From contig JAMFTA010000027.1 of the NCBI GenBank assembly GCA_026225565.1, forward strand, positions 1-46,555: a stretch of DNA of 46,555 bases. The letters are read 5' to 3'. This DNA is from Caulobacter sp. (lineage in GTDB: Bacteria; Pseudomonadota; Alphaproteobacteria; Caulobacterales; Caulobacteraceae). Every line of letters begins with the position of its first letter. Position 1 is the stretch's first letter. Under the pieces are notes generated by a model. The model did no database searches, was not told where the DNA came from, and worked only from the letters and a program-made list of their open reading frames with translations. Shown here piece by piece: positions 7,921 through 16,674 of this stretch. A program made the translations under genes and the position numbers.

Positions 7921-9885
7921 TCAATATTGACTACTGACTCCGATCAAATGGTAGGCGAGAGCAATCCACACCATCATTCCAAAAGCAGCCGCTAGGAGGA
8001 GCGCATAGACCTTGGCGAACCAACTTGCAGCCTCTTTGAAGACCATCGCCAGATTCCAACCCGCCGCCCCAAGGCCTCCGACGAACGCCAGTAGCGCTGT
8101 GAGCTGCGCCGCGTGAAGGAGGATGTCCACATCCGCCCCGTTTGTGGCGGAGATGATGTCCAGCACCGCACACCAAAGCCCGACCGCCACAAGACCGAGG
8201 GCCGCGCAAAGCCGCACAAGCCGATAGGCGGTGGCGCGCGGGCCCGTTAGCGGGAAGGCCTTGCCACAGCGCCAGCGCACCAGGGCCACCCCCGGCCATA
8301 GCAGGGCGGTCAGGATCAGCAACACCATCGCCGCGAGCGCCAACGGCGTCTCCAGGCCGGTGGCGGCCAGGCCGGATGGGCGCAGGTAGATGAAAATCGG
8401 CGCTGCGGAGTCAGAGCTCCAGCGCACGACCTTGCCGTTCGCGACCGTGGCCTCGATACGATCATGGCCGCCGAGCTCCTGCCACAGGAAAGGTTTGATC
8501 TCGTAGAACTTTTCCTGCTGACCCGCGGGGGCCGCGGAGATGGTTCCGTCGGCGTTGGCGGTCACGACGGTTGGACTGACCAGTTTGACCAGGGACACAA
8601 AGGTCGAGTCGGAGCGGCGGGTGCTGATATAGGCCCCCGCGATCATCGCGGCGTGCGCCTTGGCGACAGCTGGATCGAGGCGGCCCAGGGAAGGCGGCGC
8701 TCCGGGGAAGTAGCGGTCGGCAAATCCGTCGAACAGGCTATTGCGAAGAAATTCGCCCAAGCCATCCTTGCCGCGCGCGTTAACGGAGACGAACAGGCCG
8801 ACGTGATCGTCGAGGAACAGGCTGAGATCGCTGTGGAAGTAGTTCAAATCCCCGGCATGGGCGATCACCCGATGGCCGTTGATGTTCTGCTGGTAGAAGC
8901 CCAGCGCATTGCCGTCCAGATCCGGAAAGGACTTGATGATGCTCGTCTGCATCGTTTGAGCGGTTTGCGCCTGCAGGATTTGGCCGTTCCCGTAGCGCCC
9001 CAGTTGCAGATGGGCGATCATGAAATGCGCCATGTCGTCGCCAGTGGCGGAGAGCCCGCCCGCCGGCGACACGTCGACGATTTCGAAGCCTGCGCCCGGC
9101 TTATCCCAGGTGTCGTAGCCCGCCGACATATGCGGTTGCATCGCCAGGGGGAGCGGCTGTTGGAAGGTGGAATGGCCCATGTCCAGGGGCAAGAAGATGT
9201 GCTGCGCGATATAGTCATCGAACGACTGTCCCGAGACCCGCTGGACGATATAGCCCGCCAGAGCCGCGCCATAGTTGGAGTAGCCGGGCCCGTCCTGGGG
9301 ATCGAAGATGCGCGGGGGCACATAGCGCTTCAGCACCTCGCCCAGCGGCGGCGGGGGCGCGCCGAAGCTGACCAGGTCCTTGGCCGTTTCCGAGAAGCCG
9401 CCCCGGTGCGTCATCAATTGGCGCATGGTGACGGGAAGGCCGTTGCGGGCCGGGGTCTTGAAATCCAGATAGGCGTTGACGTCCGCATCCAGATTGATCT
9501 TGCCCTCCTCGACCAACTGCATCACCGCCGTCCAGGTGAAGAGTTTGGAAGTCGAGCCTGGCCGAAACAGGGTGGAGCGGGGATCGACCGGCGTGCGCTT
9601 CTCGTAGTCCGCGTAGCCATAGCCCTTTTCGAGCAGCACCTGGCCGTCCTTGACCACCACGACGACCGCGCCGGGGGTCTGCGCCGTATTGAGGGCGGTC
9701 GGCACGAGACCGTCGAGCCAGGCTTCCAAATCGGGCGCGGTCAATGGGTGGGCTGGCGTGGACACGGCGCCAGGCGCCGGGATCGCGGCGGCGGCGGACG
9801 ACGGACTAAGCCAACCGGCGCTCAAGAGAAGGCCGGCGGCAATCAGCAGGCCCTTGGCGGGACTCGGCGTGGTCTTGATGAACAT
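7921..9885 (-). CDS. Serine hydrolase of the class C beta-lactamase/CubicO type with C-terminal membrane helices
   Basis: A signal peptide is followed by a beta-lactamase-fold domain. The motifs are SxxK in FRPGSTSKLFTW (S111/K114 from the ATG start), YxN in GYSNYG (Y202/N204) and HAG (about residue 343) in place of KTG. This pattern is usual for D-alanyl-D-alanine peptidases, D-aminopeptidases and esterases of the family. After about residue 500 there are roughly four hydrophobic segments, which would anchor the enzyme in the inner membrane with its active site in the periplasm. The gene is the last of a minus-strand set with a dipeptide epimerase and a TonB receptor, which favours a peptide or peptidoglycan-fragment substrate. 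ATG at 9885 is preferred; a GTG at 9894 would add three residues. Confidence 0.87.
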   Translation of the reverse strand: MFIKTTPSPAKGLLIAAGLLLSAGWLSPSSAAAAIPAPGAVSTPAHPLTAPDLEAWLDGLVPTALNTAQTPGAVVVVVKDGQVLLEKGYGYADYEKRTPVDPRSTLFRPGSTSKLFTWTAVMQLVEEGKINLDADVNAYLDFKTPARNGLPVTMRQLMTHRGGFSETAKDLVSFGAPPPPLGEVLKRYVPPRIFDPQDGPGYSNYGAALAGYIVQRVSGQSFDDYIAQHIFLPLDMGHSTFQQPLPLAMQPHMSAGYDTWDKPGAGFEIVDVSPAGGLSATGDDMAHFMIAHLQLGRYGNGQILQAQTAQTMQTSIIKSFPDLDGNALGFYQQNINGHRVIAHAGDLNYFHSDLSLFLDDHVGLFVSVNARGKDGLGEFLRNSLFDGFADRYFPGAPPSLGRLDPAVAKAHAAMIAGAYISTRRSDSTFVSLVKLVSPTVVTANADGTISAAPAGQQEKFYEIKPFLWQELGGHDRIEATVANGKVVRWSSDSAAPIFIYLRPSGLAATGLETPLALAAMVLLILTALLWPGVALVRWRCGKAFPLTGPRATAYRLVRLCAALGLVAVGLWCAVLDIISATNGADVDILLHAAQLTALLAFVGGLGAAGWNLAMVFKEAASWFAKVYALLLAAAFGMMVWIALAYHLIGVSSQY

Positions 9886-9897
9886 CGCTCTCACACT

Positions 9898-9927
9898 CTT
9901 TTCTGTCGCGGGCTTTTCTGTCGCGGG
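9898..9927. repeat. Perfect tandem duplication, 2 x 15 bp
   Basis: CTTTTCTGTCGCGGG occurs twice with no gap (9898-9912 and 9913-9927), in the short gap between the epimerase stop and the serine hydrolase start. On the coding strand it lies just before the hydrolase start and so could change the spacing of the upstream leader. It looks like a recent slippage duplication. Confidence 0.9.
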
Positions 9928-9936
9928 CGGCGGAAT

Positions 9937-10920
9937 CTAGGCGGCTGCGCCCCAAAGGGCCTCGGGGCACCAGAGTTCGCCGTGGTCGTAAAGCGCGGGA
10001 ACATCCCGGTCGCCGCTGAGGAACATGGGTCCGTCCAGGTCGACAAAATCGCAGAGCTGGCCCAGGACGAAGGCCGGGGCCATGGAGAGGGAGGTGCCTG
10101 ACATGCAGCCCACCATCACCTTGAACCCCAGCCGCTTGGCCTCTCGCGCCATCGCCAACCCCTCGGTGAGACCGCCGCATTTATCCAGCTTGATGTTGAC
10201 CACGTCATAGAGCCCCACCAGCCCCTGCATGTCCGCGAGGCTTTGCAGACTTTCATCCGCAGCCAGCGGAATGGGAGACTTAAGGCCCTTGAGCGATCCG
10301 TCCTGCCCTACCGGGACAGGTTGTTCGATCAAGGCGACGCCGGCCTGGACCATCTCGGGCAGCAACTGTTCCAGCGAGGATCGGCTGAAGCCCTGGTTGG
10401 CGTCCACGCCGAGCCAGACGTCCGGCCTGGCCGCCCGCACCGCACGCACGCACGCGGCGGCGTCCTGGTCGGTCAGCTTCAGCTTGATCGCTTGCGCCTG
10501 GGTGTAGGCGCGGGCGGTGCGGGCCATCTCATCGGGCGTACCGGCGCCGACGGTGAAGGTGGTTTTAAGGGGGATCGGCGAGGGTGCGCCCGCCGCCCTC
10601 CACACCGGCGTCCCCGTGCGCTTGGCGTCCAGATCCCACAGGGCTGCGTCGATGGCGTTTCGCGCGCCGCCGGCTGGGAGAAGGTCCCGCAAAGCGTCCC
10701 GGTCGAGCCCGCGCTCGATCTGGAGTCGCACCGCCTCGATCTGCTGGGTCATGCTCTCAGGCGTTTCACGGTGATAGTAGACCCCGCCGGCTTCACCCCG
10801 ACCGACTGCGTCGCCGTCCTGCAAGGTCGCGACCAGCACTTCGGCGTGGGTGAAGACATAGTCGGTGATGCGGAAAGGCTCGGCGTAAGCCCAACGTTCG
10901 CTATGCAATTTAAGATACAT
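9937..10920 (-). CDS. Dipeptide epimerase (L-Ala-D/L-Glu epimerase-like, enolase superfamily)
   Basis: The 327-residue protein belongs to the muconate-lactonizing-enzyme branch of the enolase superfamily. Two active-site lysine segments are visible: KLK in AIKLKLTD (K146/K148) and IKLDK in VNIKLDKCGG (about 244-247). The metal ligands are D173 (GVDANQGF), E199 (IEQPV) and D222 (ADES). IKLDKCGGLTE and VGCMSGTSLSMAPA are typical of dipeptide epimerases, which interconvert L-Ala-D-Glu and L-Ala-L-Glu or similar dipeptides. The frame is open back to about 11238 inside the receptor gene, but MYLKLHSERW at 10920 is the natural N-terminus and sits seven bases after the receptor stop. Co-transcription with a receptor and a serine hydrolase supports a role in using peptidoglycan-derived or mixed-chirality dipeptides. 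Confidence 0.9.
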   Translation of the reverse strand: MYLKLHSERWAYAEPFRITDYVFTHAEVLVATLQDGDAVGRGEAGGVYYHRETPESMTQQIEAVRLQIERGLDRDALRDLLPAGGARNAIDAALWDLDAKRTGTPVWRAAGAPSPIPLKTTFTVGAGTPDEMARTARAYTQAQAIKLKLTDQDAAACVRAVRAARPDVWLGVDANQGFSRSSLEQLLPEMVQAGVALIEQPVPVGQDGSLKGLKSPIPLAADESLQSLADMQGLVGLYDVVNIKLDKCGGLTEGLAMAREAKRLGFKVMVGCMSGTSLSMAPAFVLGQLCDFVDLDGPMFLSGDRDVPALYDHGELWCPEALWGAAA

Positions 10921-10927
10921 GGGGCGC

Positions 10928-13159
10928 TCAAAAGGACCTGTCGATGCTGACGCCCACCGTGCGCGGCTGCAGCACCGGCGCCTTGATGTCGATGGGCGAG
11001 CCGATGGCGTCGTTGAAGTAACTGGAGGCGGACAGATAGGCCCGCCGGTCGGTGAGATTCTTGGCGAACAGGGAAAGGGTCCACCCTTTGCTGCGCACGC
11101 CGAGATGGAGGTCCAAAACCCCGTAAGCCTTAGCCGGATAGCCGGCGGGCCCTCCATTTTCGATTTCCCCCTCAGGCGCCGAAAACTCCGAGCCGGTGTA
11201 GCGCCATCCACCCCCGGCGAATCCGCGCCATGTGTCATTCAGCGCCACCGCGTACTCCCCGGTCAGCGCGCCGCTCCACGAAGGAACACCGGGCAGGCGG
11301 GCGCCCTTCACTGTGCCAAGGGAGGCGACGTCGCTGGTCAGGACGGCGTCGGTGTAGGTCAGGTTGGCGCCGAGAGTCAGACCGGGCAGGGGCGAAAGGG
11401 TCCCATTGAAATCGAACCCCTCGCTGCGCGCCGCGCCCGCATTCTCGATGGCGCTTTCCGCGCCGATGGTCACGCCAACCTGGATCTTGCTCCAGTCGAT
11501 GTAGAAGGCCGATAGATCCACTGTTGCGCGTCCGTCCAGGAAGGTGGACTTCACCCCGGCCTGATAATCCACCAGCGTCGAGGAGTTGAATTGCGACGGC
11601 ACGGTCTCGCCCGACCGGACGATATTGGGCCCGCCGGGCTGATAGCCGCTGGCGATGCGGGCATAGACCAGGATGTGCTTGGTGAAGTGGAAGCTCGGAC
11701 TGATTGCGTAGGTCGTGACGCCCTCGGAGGACTTTCCAGGCAGGGTCACGACCGCCCCCGCAGGATCGGCGGGGTTTAGGAGCGCGCCGCCCGCGGTCTG
11801 CAGAAAGCTCTGCTGGTTGTGGGCGTAACGCAGGCCGGCGGGGACCTCGAACCGGTCAGTCAGGTGATAGGTGGCGTGGCCAAAAAGGGCGTATTCCTCA
11901 TAGAGGCTCGGGAGATTCACATATTCCAGCGGGTTCAGCGCCGGCTCCCGCACGCCGCTGGCGTCATAGGCGTTGAAGACTTCGTAGTTGGAGCCGCGCT
12001 CATGAGTGTAGAAGCCGCCGACCAGCCACTCCAGCGCCTGCCCATCGGGCGAGGCGAGGCGGACCTCCTGGGAGAACTTCTCCAGGCGATAGCGTTCATC
12101 GAAGTCCGACTGCCCCGGCCCCGGACCGCCGAAGGCGCCCAGATAGACGCCGATATAGTCGGTAAGATCCTCCATGATGCTGTTCTTGAATCGCTGATAG
12201 CTCGACACCGAGGTCAGGTTGGCCCAATGCAGGTTCCAATTGACCGTGGCGTCGTAAAGCTGGAGTTCCTGGGTGTAGGGTTCGCTGCGAGTGTTGATGT
12301 TCGAAAGACTTCCACCGAACGGGCGCCCTGTCGTCTGCTCTAACGCTACGATCGACTGGCTATCGGCGTGGCTTCGCTGGTAGAGGGCGGATAGGGCGAT
12401 GGACACATCGGGGGTCGCCTTCCAAAGGGCGGCGATGCGGCCGCCGCCTTGATTGAGGGCGTTGTCCCCCTTCTTGCCGGTGGTGGCGTTGTCGATGAAG
12501 CCAGGGGTGGCTTGATCGTAGACGGAGGCGCGGATCGCCAATTTATCATCGATGATGGGGATATTCACCGCGCCGCGAAGGCCGCCGCCAGCGCCGCCGC
12601 CGTTCTGAACCCCAAAGAGATCGCCCCCCATCCGACCGGAGAATTGGGTCAGATTTGGCGAGGCCAGGTCGTATTTGATCAGGCCGCCCATGGTGCTGGC
12701 GCCATAGAGGGTGCCCTGCGGCCCGTGCAGCACCTCCACACGATCAAGATCGTAGGGCATGAGGTCGATGGCCAAGCCATTGCCGCCCTGGAAGCTGCTG
12801 CTCGATCCGATGGGTGTGTCGTTCAAATAGATGCCGACCTCTGAGGCTGAGCCGATAGGGCCGATGCCATCCAAGGCGATGGTCGTCTCTCCGGGCGCGC
12901 CGTTGCTGGTGATCGCCAGGCCCGGCACGTAACCCGCCCAATCGATCAGCTGGGTGGACTGCATACGTTCCAAGTCTCCGCCGGAGAGCACGCTGATCTG
13001 AAGGGGAACGTCTTGCAGCTTTTGCGTCCGCTTCTGTGCCGTAACCACCACTTCGGGCGGGCTTGTGGAATCGGCGGCGGCGTGCGCCGCCAATGGAAAA
13101 ATGACGGCGCTCGCCAGCACGGCGGAGCTCAGAAGGTCCCAGCGCAGCTTGGATGTCAT
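10928..13159 (-). CDS. TonB-dependent outer-membrane receptor
   Basis: From the ATG at 13159 the protein has 743 residues. A signal peptide (MTSKLRWDLLSSAVLASAVI, ending near AHAAADS) is followed by the plug domain (PEVVVTAQKRTQKLQDVPLQ, then LERMQSTQLIDWAGYVPG and RVEVLHGPQGTLYGASTMGG). A long barrel ends in LQPRTVGVSIDRSF with terminal Phe. The SPPEVVVTAQ stretch probably contains the TonB box. The frame extends to a GTG at 13201, but the ATG at 13159 is preferred: GGGGGGA precedes it and the signal peptide begins there. It heads the operon with the dipeptide epimerase and serine hydrolase, so its ligand may be a peptide or muropeptide. This ligand is inferred from neighbours only. Confidence 0.94.
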   Translation of the reverse strand: MTSKLRWDLLSSAVLASAVIFPLAAHAAADSTSPPEVVVTAQKRTQKLQDVPLQISVLSGGDLERMQSTQLIDWAGYVPGLAITSNGAPGETTIALDGIGPIGSASEVGIYLNDTPIGSSSSFQGGNGLAIDLMPYDLDRVEVLHGPQGTLYGASTMGGLIKYDLASPNLTQFSGRMGGDLFGVQNGGGAGGGLRGAVNIPIIDDKLAIRASVYDQATPGFIDNATTGKKGDNALNQGGGRIAALWKATPDVSIALSALYQRSHADSQSIVALEQTTGRPFGGSLSNINTRSEPYTQELQLYDATVNWNLHWANLTSVSSYQRFKNSIMEDLTDYIGVYLGAFGGPGPGQSDFDERYRLEKFSQEVRLASPDGQALEWLVGGFYTHERGSNYEVFNAYDASGVREPALNPLEYVNLPSLYEEYALFGHATYHLTDRFEVPAGLRYAHNQQSFLQTAGGALLNPADPAGAVVTLPGKSSEGVTTYAISPSFHFTKHILVYARIASGYQPGGPNIVRSGETVPSQFNSSTLVDYQAGVKSTFLDGRATVDLSAFYIDWSKIQVGVTIGAESAIENAGAARSEGFDFNGTLSPLPGLTLGANLTYTDAVLTSDVASLGTVKGARLPGVPSWSGALTGEYAVALNDTWRGFAGGGWRYTGSEFSAPEGEIENGGPAGYPAKAYGVLDLHLGVRSKGWTLSLFAKNLTDRRAYLSASSYFNDAIGSPIDIKAPVLQPRTVGVSIDRSF

Positions 13160-13205
13160 GACATGTCCCCCCGCAAAAGGCCGCCCGCTGGCGGTCGACA
13201 CAAAA

Positions 13206-13240
13206 ATGATATTGATATTTCACTAACACGACAATATGTT
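13206..13240. promoter_or_regulatory. Overlapping divergent sigma70-type promoters with possible regulator site
   Basis: On the plus strand TTGATA (13212-13217) and TATGTT (13235-13240) are 17 bases apart and face the RpiR-type regulator. On the minus strand TTGTCG (13234-13229) and TATCAT (13211-13206) are also 17 apart and face the TonB receptor operon. The two share nearly the same DNA. An imperfect inverted repeat at 13207-13222 (TGATAT, TATTTCA as outer parts) covers the minus -10 and plus -35 and could be the regulator's operator. Confidence 0.6.
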
Positions 13241-13350
13241 ATTTGAATACCATTCTACGCACGGCGCCGGCCCTCGCACAGAGGGTGGCTTGGCTAAAGG
13301 TTCGGAAGCGGCGAGGGTCTGGCGGACGCAGGCCGTCGATGGGGTGCCCA

Positions 13351-14199
13351 ATGCTACGCATTGAAAAGACGATCAAAGACGACTGGAAGAGCTACACGCC
13401 CTCCGAGCAGAAGCTTGCCAGCTTCTTCCTCAGTCGCCTCCACGACCTGCCGTTCGAAACCGCCGCCTCCATCGGCAAGCAGGTGGCGGTCAGTCCAATG
13501 ACGGTGGGACGCTTCATTAAAAAGCTCGGCTACGCCGACTTGCGGGACATCAAGGACGAGTTACGCGGCCAGGGGGGCGACGGGGCCAGGGCCGAAGCCT
13601 CGACGGCGACCTTCGTCCCCGCGCCTTTGAAGGCGAAGATCAAGGGGCTGACGGACGTCTACAAGATTCCGCAGACGGCGGAATGGCCGGCCATCGTCTC
13701 GCTGATCGCCTCGGCGCCGTTGGTGCATGTGGCGAGTTTTCATGTGGGGCGCTTCATGGGACTGGGGTTCGCCACGGCCCTGCAGAACCTTCGCCCGCGC
13801 GTCTATGTTTCCGACGGCGGCGATGGCGCCTACGCCGATGTCCTGCTCAACCCGGAACCGGGCGCCTGCCTGATCCTGATCGATTTTCGTCGCTACTCGC
13901 GCCATTTCCGGCTGCTCGCCGAAGAGGCGGCGGCGCGCAACATACGCACCGTGATCCTGACCGATGTCTACTGCCACTGGGCAAGGGCCATAACCCCGGA
14001 TGTGCTGATGATCGAAACGGATTTCGGCATCAGAAGCCTCAGCATGGCGCAGCTTTTGTTCGAACTGCTGCTCGCAGCCATCGCCGACCAGCTCAAAGAC
14101 GCCGACGCTCGTGTCGAGGCGGCCCACCAACTGCGCAAGAACTTCATCGGCTTCGCCGAACCCGAAGAGACAAGGCCCCGCGATAAGACCCTCAAATGA
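13351..14199 (+). CDS. RpiR-family transcriptional regulator (HTH plus SIS domain)
   Basis: The 282-residue protein begins MLRIEKTIKDDWKSYTPSEQKLASFFL, the canonical start of RpiR-family regulators. The HTH follows at about residues 30-60 (IGKQVAVSPMTVGRFIKKLGY). A SIS sugar-isomerase domain comes next, here with VHVASFHVGRFMGLGFATAL and ILIDFRRYSRHFRLLAEEAAARN. Family members such as MurR sense phosphosugars or related ligands. The frame is open back to a TTG at 13243; ATG 13351 is chosen from the family N-terminus. It lies between the divergent receptor/epimerase/hydrolase operon and the POT carrier gene, so it most likely controls both. The ligand is unknown. Confidence 0.88.
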   Translation: MLRIEKTIKDDWKSYTPSEQKLASFFLSRLHDLPFETAASIGKQVAVSPMTVGRFIKKLGYADLRDIKDELRGQGGDGARAEASTATFVPAPLKAKIKGLTDVYKIPQTAEWPAIVSLIASAPLVHVASFHVGRFMGLGFATALQNLRPRVYVSDGGDGAYADVLLNPEPGACLILIDFRRYSRHFRLLAEEAAARNIRTVILTDVYCHWARAITPDVLMIETDFGIRSLSMAQLLFELLLAAIADQLKDADARVEAAHQLRKNFIGFAEPEETRPRDKTLK

Positions 14200-14236
14200 G
14201 CTCTGTCCAAGGGGCGCCGTTCCCGAAAGAATGCCG

Positions 14237-15613
14237 ATGTCACAGATGAATTCGCGCCCCGCTGGGGCGTCGGCGCGGCGTCCCCAAGACTGGTTCGGAC
14301 AGCCTCGCGGCCTGACGGTCCTGTTCCTGACCGAAACCTGGACGCAGTTTTCCTTCTTCGGTATGCGGACCCTGCTGGTCTACTACATGACCAAGCAGCT
14401 GATGATCACTCAAGAAAGATCGTCGTTGATCTATGGCGGTTACGCCGCCGCCGTTTATCTGACGCCGATCTTTGGCGGCGTGATCGCCGACCGGCTTATC
14501 GGCAAACGCAACGCCGTCATCATCGGCGCCCTATTGATGGCGTTTGGCCACTTCATGATGGCCTTCGAAGGCCTGTTTTTCTTCGCCCTCGCCGCCATCG
14601 CCATCGGCAACGGGTTTTTTCTGCCGAGCCTCTCCAGCCAGATCAATTCCCTCTATTCCCAGGGCGATCCCCGGCTCGCCTCCGCCTACAACGTCTATTA
14701 CGTCGGCATAAACCTCGGCGCATTCCTGGCTCCCTTTGTGTGCGGAACCCTGGGGGAGGTCTTTGGCTGGCACTGGGGGTTCACCGCCGCCGGCGCCGGA
14801 ATGCTGATCGGACTTTTCACCTATCTGGCCGGCCTGCGTTATCTGCCCACCGAGACGCGCCAGCCCAAGGCGCTTCGCACCAAGGCCGCAGGCGAGGATC
14901 ATCGCCGCCGGTTTTTGCTGTTGTTCGGAATCATGGCTGTGGTGATCGTTTTTCGGGGGGCCTACGAGCAGGAGGGAAACACCATCGCCTTGTGGGCGGA
15001 CGTGGGCGTCGATCGGCATGTCACCTCCCAATGGTCTGTGCCGCTGACCTGGTTTCAGGCGCTCAACCCGCTGCTGATCTTCATCCTTACTCCCCTGTTC
15101 GTCGGCTATTGGACGCGGCTCGCCAAGCAGGGGCGCGAACCGTCTTCGGTCAGGAAAATGGTGGTCGGCGCGGTCATTGTCGGCCTTTCCTATGTTCTGA
15201 TCGCGGTGGTCTCCGCCTTTGCGGATGCAGCGCACACACGGTCGAGCTGGATATGGCTGACGATATTCTTCATCGCCATGACCGCCGGCGAACTCTTCAT
15301 CCTTCCAGTCGGACTTGGCCTTTTCGGACGACTGGCGCCGCCGGGTTTCGAGGCGACGGCCATCGCCACCTGGTTCTTCGCCGGTTTTGCCGGCAATCTT
15401 CTCGCTGGCGGCCTTGGAACCCTATGGTCAACCCTTTCCCAGCCGGTCTTCTTTGCGATTGTCGCCGCGACGGCCTTGGTCGCTGCGGCTCTGCTCACCG
15501 TATTTCTGTCCGCCGGAAAGAAAGCTGAGCAGGCGCTGGCGACGGGCGTCCTCGATCCAACCGAGCCGCAAGGATTGGCGCGCGCGAATTGCGATCCTAG
15601 CCCCGCCCCTTGA
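14237..15613 (+). CDS. POT/PTR-family peptide transporter
   Basis: The 458-residue membrane protein has about 12 helices. Family signatures are strong: GGYAAAVYLTPIFGGVIADR, then YNVYYVGINLGAFLAPFVCG. POT carriers import di- and tripeptides with protons through the inner membrane. The helix-1 ExxERF motif, which couples proton and peptide in the family, reads ETWTQF here (E33 kept, second Glu to Thr, Arg to Gln). That may change coupling or specificity. The start at 14237 is preferred because GAAAGA lies six bases upstream; ATG at 14231 directly abuts that site. It follows the RpiR-type regulator by 37 bases and is probably co-transcribed. It is a natural inner-membrane partner for the nearby TonB receptor and dipeptide epimerase. 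Confidence 0.9.
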   Translation: MSQMNSRPAGASARRPQDWFGQPRGLTVLFLTETWTQFSFFGMRTLLVYYMTKQLMITQERSSLIYGGYAAAVYLTPIFGGVIADRLIGKRNAVIIGALLMAFGHFMMAFEGLFFFALAAIAIGNGFFLPSLSSQINSLYSQGDPRLASAYNVYYVGINLGAFLAPFVCGTLGEVFGWHWGFTAAGAGMLIGLFTYLAGLRYLPTETRQPKALRTKAAGEDHRRRFLLLFGIMAVVIVFRGAYEQEGNTIALWADVGVDRHVTSQWSVPLTWFQALNPLLIFILTPLFVGYWTRLAKQGREPSSVRKMVVGAVIVGLSYVLIAVVSAFADAAHTRSSWIWLTIFFIAMTAGELFILPVGLGLFGRLAPPGFEATAIATWFFAGFAGNLLAGGLGTLWSTLSQPVFFAIVAATALVAAALLTVFLSAGKKAEQALATGVLDPTEPQGLARANCDPSPAP

Positions 15614-15753
15614 TATGCGTAAGCGAACGAGCGCATCGCGGGGTACCACCTGCCTGGAGCAACCTTGAGCGTCGGGCTTCCTACCGAGTGGCTACAGTCG
15701 CCCCTCGCCCAGTGGATTTGCGCGGGCGAAGCCTTGCTCCATCTCTGGGGCTG

Positions 15754-16458
15754 TCAACGCCGCTCCGCCTTGCCTTCGATCCCCGCTCGATGATCGCGGA
15801 TGCCAAGTTCGAGAAGCCGCGCTTGGGCTTTAAGAAGATTGTGGACGTGCGCCACAGGAACCTCGATCGAAAGGCTGCGAAAATTGACGTCGGTGGTCAC
15901 CGTGACGAGACGCTCAATACTGGTGAGCAGCACCGTGGCCATGCCCGCCGCCGCCGAGCGTGCAACCGAGGGATCGCCGCCCATCTGTTTGACCAGAAGC
16001 TGCATGAGCGGCTGCGAAACCCGAATGCGGTATTCGCGCATCCGCACGTCGTTGGCGTCGGCCAAGCTGTTTCGCAGGTGAAGTATGCGTGTGTGGCGCT
16101 CCCAGAAGGCGTGATAGGATTCGACGAACTTGAAACACTGGGCGTTCAGCTGCGCATCGGGCCAATGCTCACGCAAATGCGCGACATAGGAGGCGTCGGC
16201 CGATGCCATGATCGGCTCCAGTATCGCTAGCAGCAGTTCGATCAGATCGCTGAAATAGAGATAGAGGGTGCTCATGCCGAGCGATGCTTCACGCGCGACG
16301 GCGCTCAGCGATAGGGCGCTGTCGATCGGCTCGGCGAGAAGGCGTTGGGTGGCCGCCAGGATTCGCTCACGCGTGCCGCGCCCCTTACTTCCAAGCCGCT
16401 GCCCGTCCAGATTATGGCTGAGGAGCGGCTTGTCCGACTTCGGCGCCGCGTGGGCCAT
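15754..16458 (-). CDS. TetR-family transcriptional regulator
   Basis: The 234-residue protein has an N-terminal TetR HTH at about residues 28-75 (GTRERILAATQRLLAEP, then LSAVAREASLGMSTLYLYFSDL). An all-helical ligand domain follows. A basic N-terminal tail (MAHAAPKSDK and following) precedes the HTH. The ATG at 16458 has a strong ribosome site, AAGGAGAGG. It lies downstream of, and in the same orientation as, the indolepyruvate oxidoreductase operon, with about 215 bases between, so it may have its own promoter. It marks the border between the peptide-use region and the oxygenase cluster. Its target and ligand are unknown. Confidence 0.9.
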   Translation of the reverse strand: MAHAAPKSDKPLLSHNLDGQRLGSKGRGTRERILAATQRLLAEPIDSALSLSAVAREASLGMSTLYLYFSDLIELLLAILEPIMASADASYVAHLREHWPDAQLNAQCFKFVESYHAFWERHTRILHLRNSLADANDVRMREYRIRVSQPLMQLLVKQMGGDPSVARSAAAGMATVLLTSIERLVTVTTDVNFRSLSIEVPVAHVHNLLKAQARLLELGIRDHRAGIEGKAERR

Positions 16459-16674
16459 AAGAAACCTCTCCTTGAACCGTCACCCGCGCCCTTCGCGGAT
16501 CATGGACGGTCGCGCGCGGATTATCTTCGCACCCTTGCCCATCGCAGGCTTCGGCGAACGCCGACATGGCACGACGCCAAGTTAGGGTCGAGACGCCCGC
16601 CGCCCTGTAGAGCCAGGACGCCATCTCATCGCCGTCCCGATATAGTCACGAGCCGGCGGCATAGGCGCCCGGTC

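Noticed and set aside
8464-10101. 545-codon plus-strand open frame
   Set aside because: Antisense to the serine hydrolase, crossing its start region; no domain.
10921-11238. N-terminal extension of the dipeptide epimerase frame
   Set aside because: It overlaps the receptor gene, and epimerases begin at about MYLKLH; the extension is arginine/serine-rich noise.
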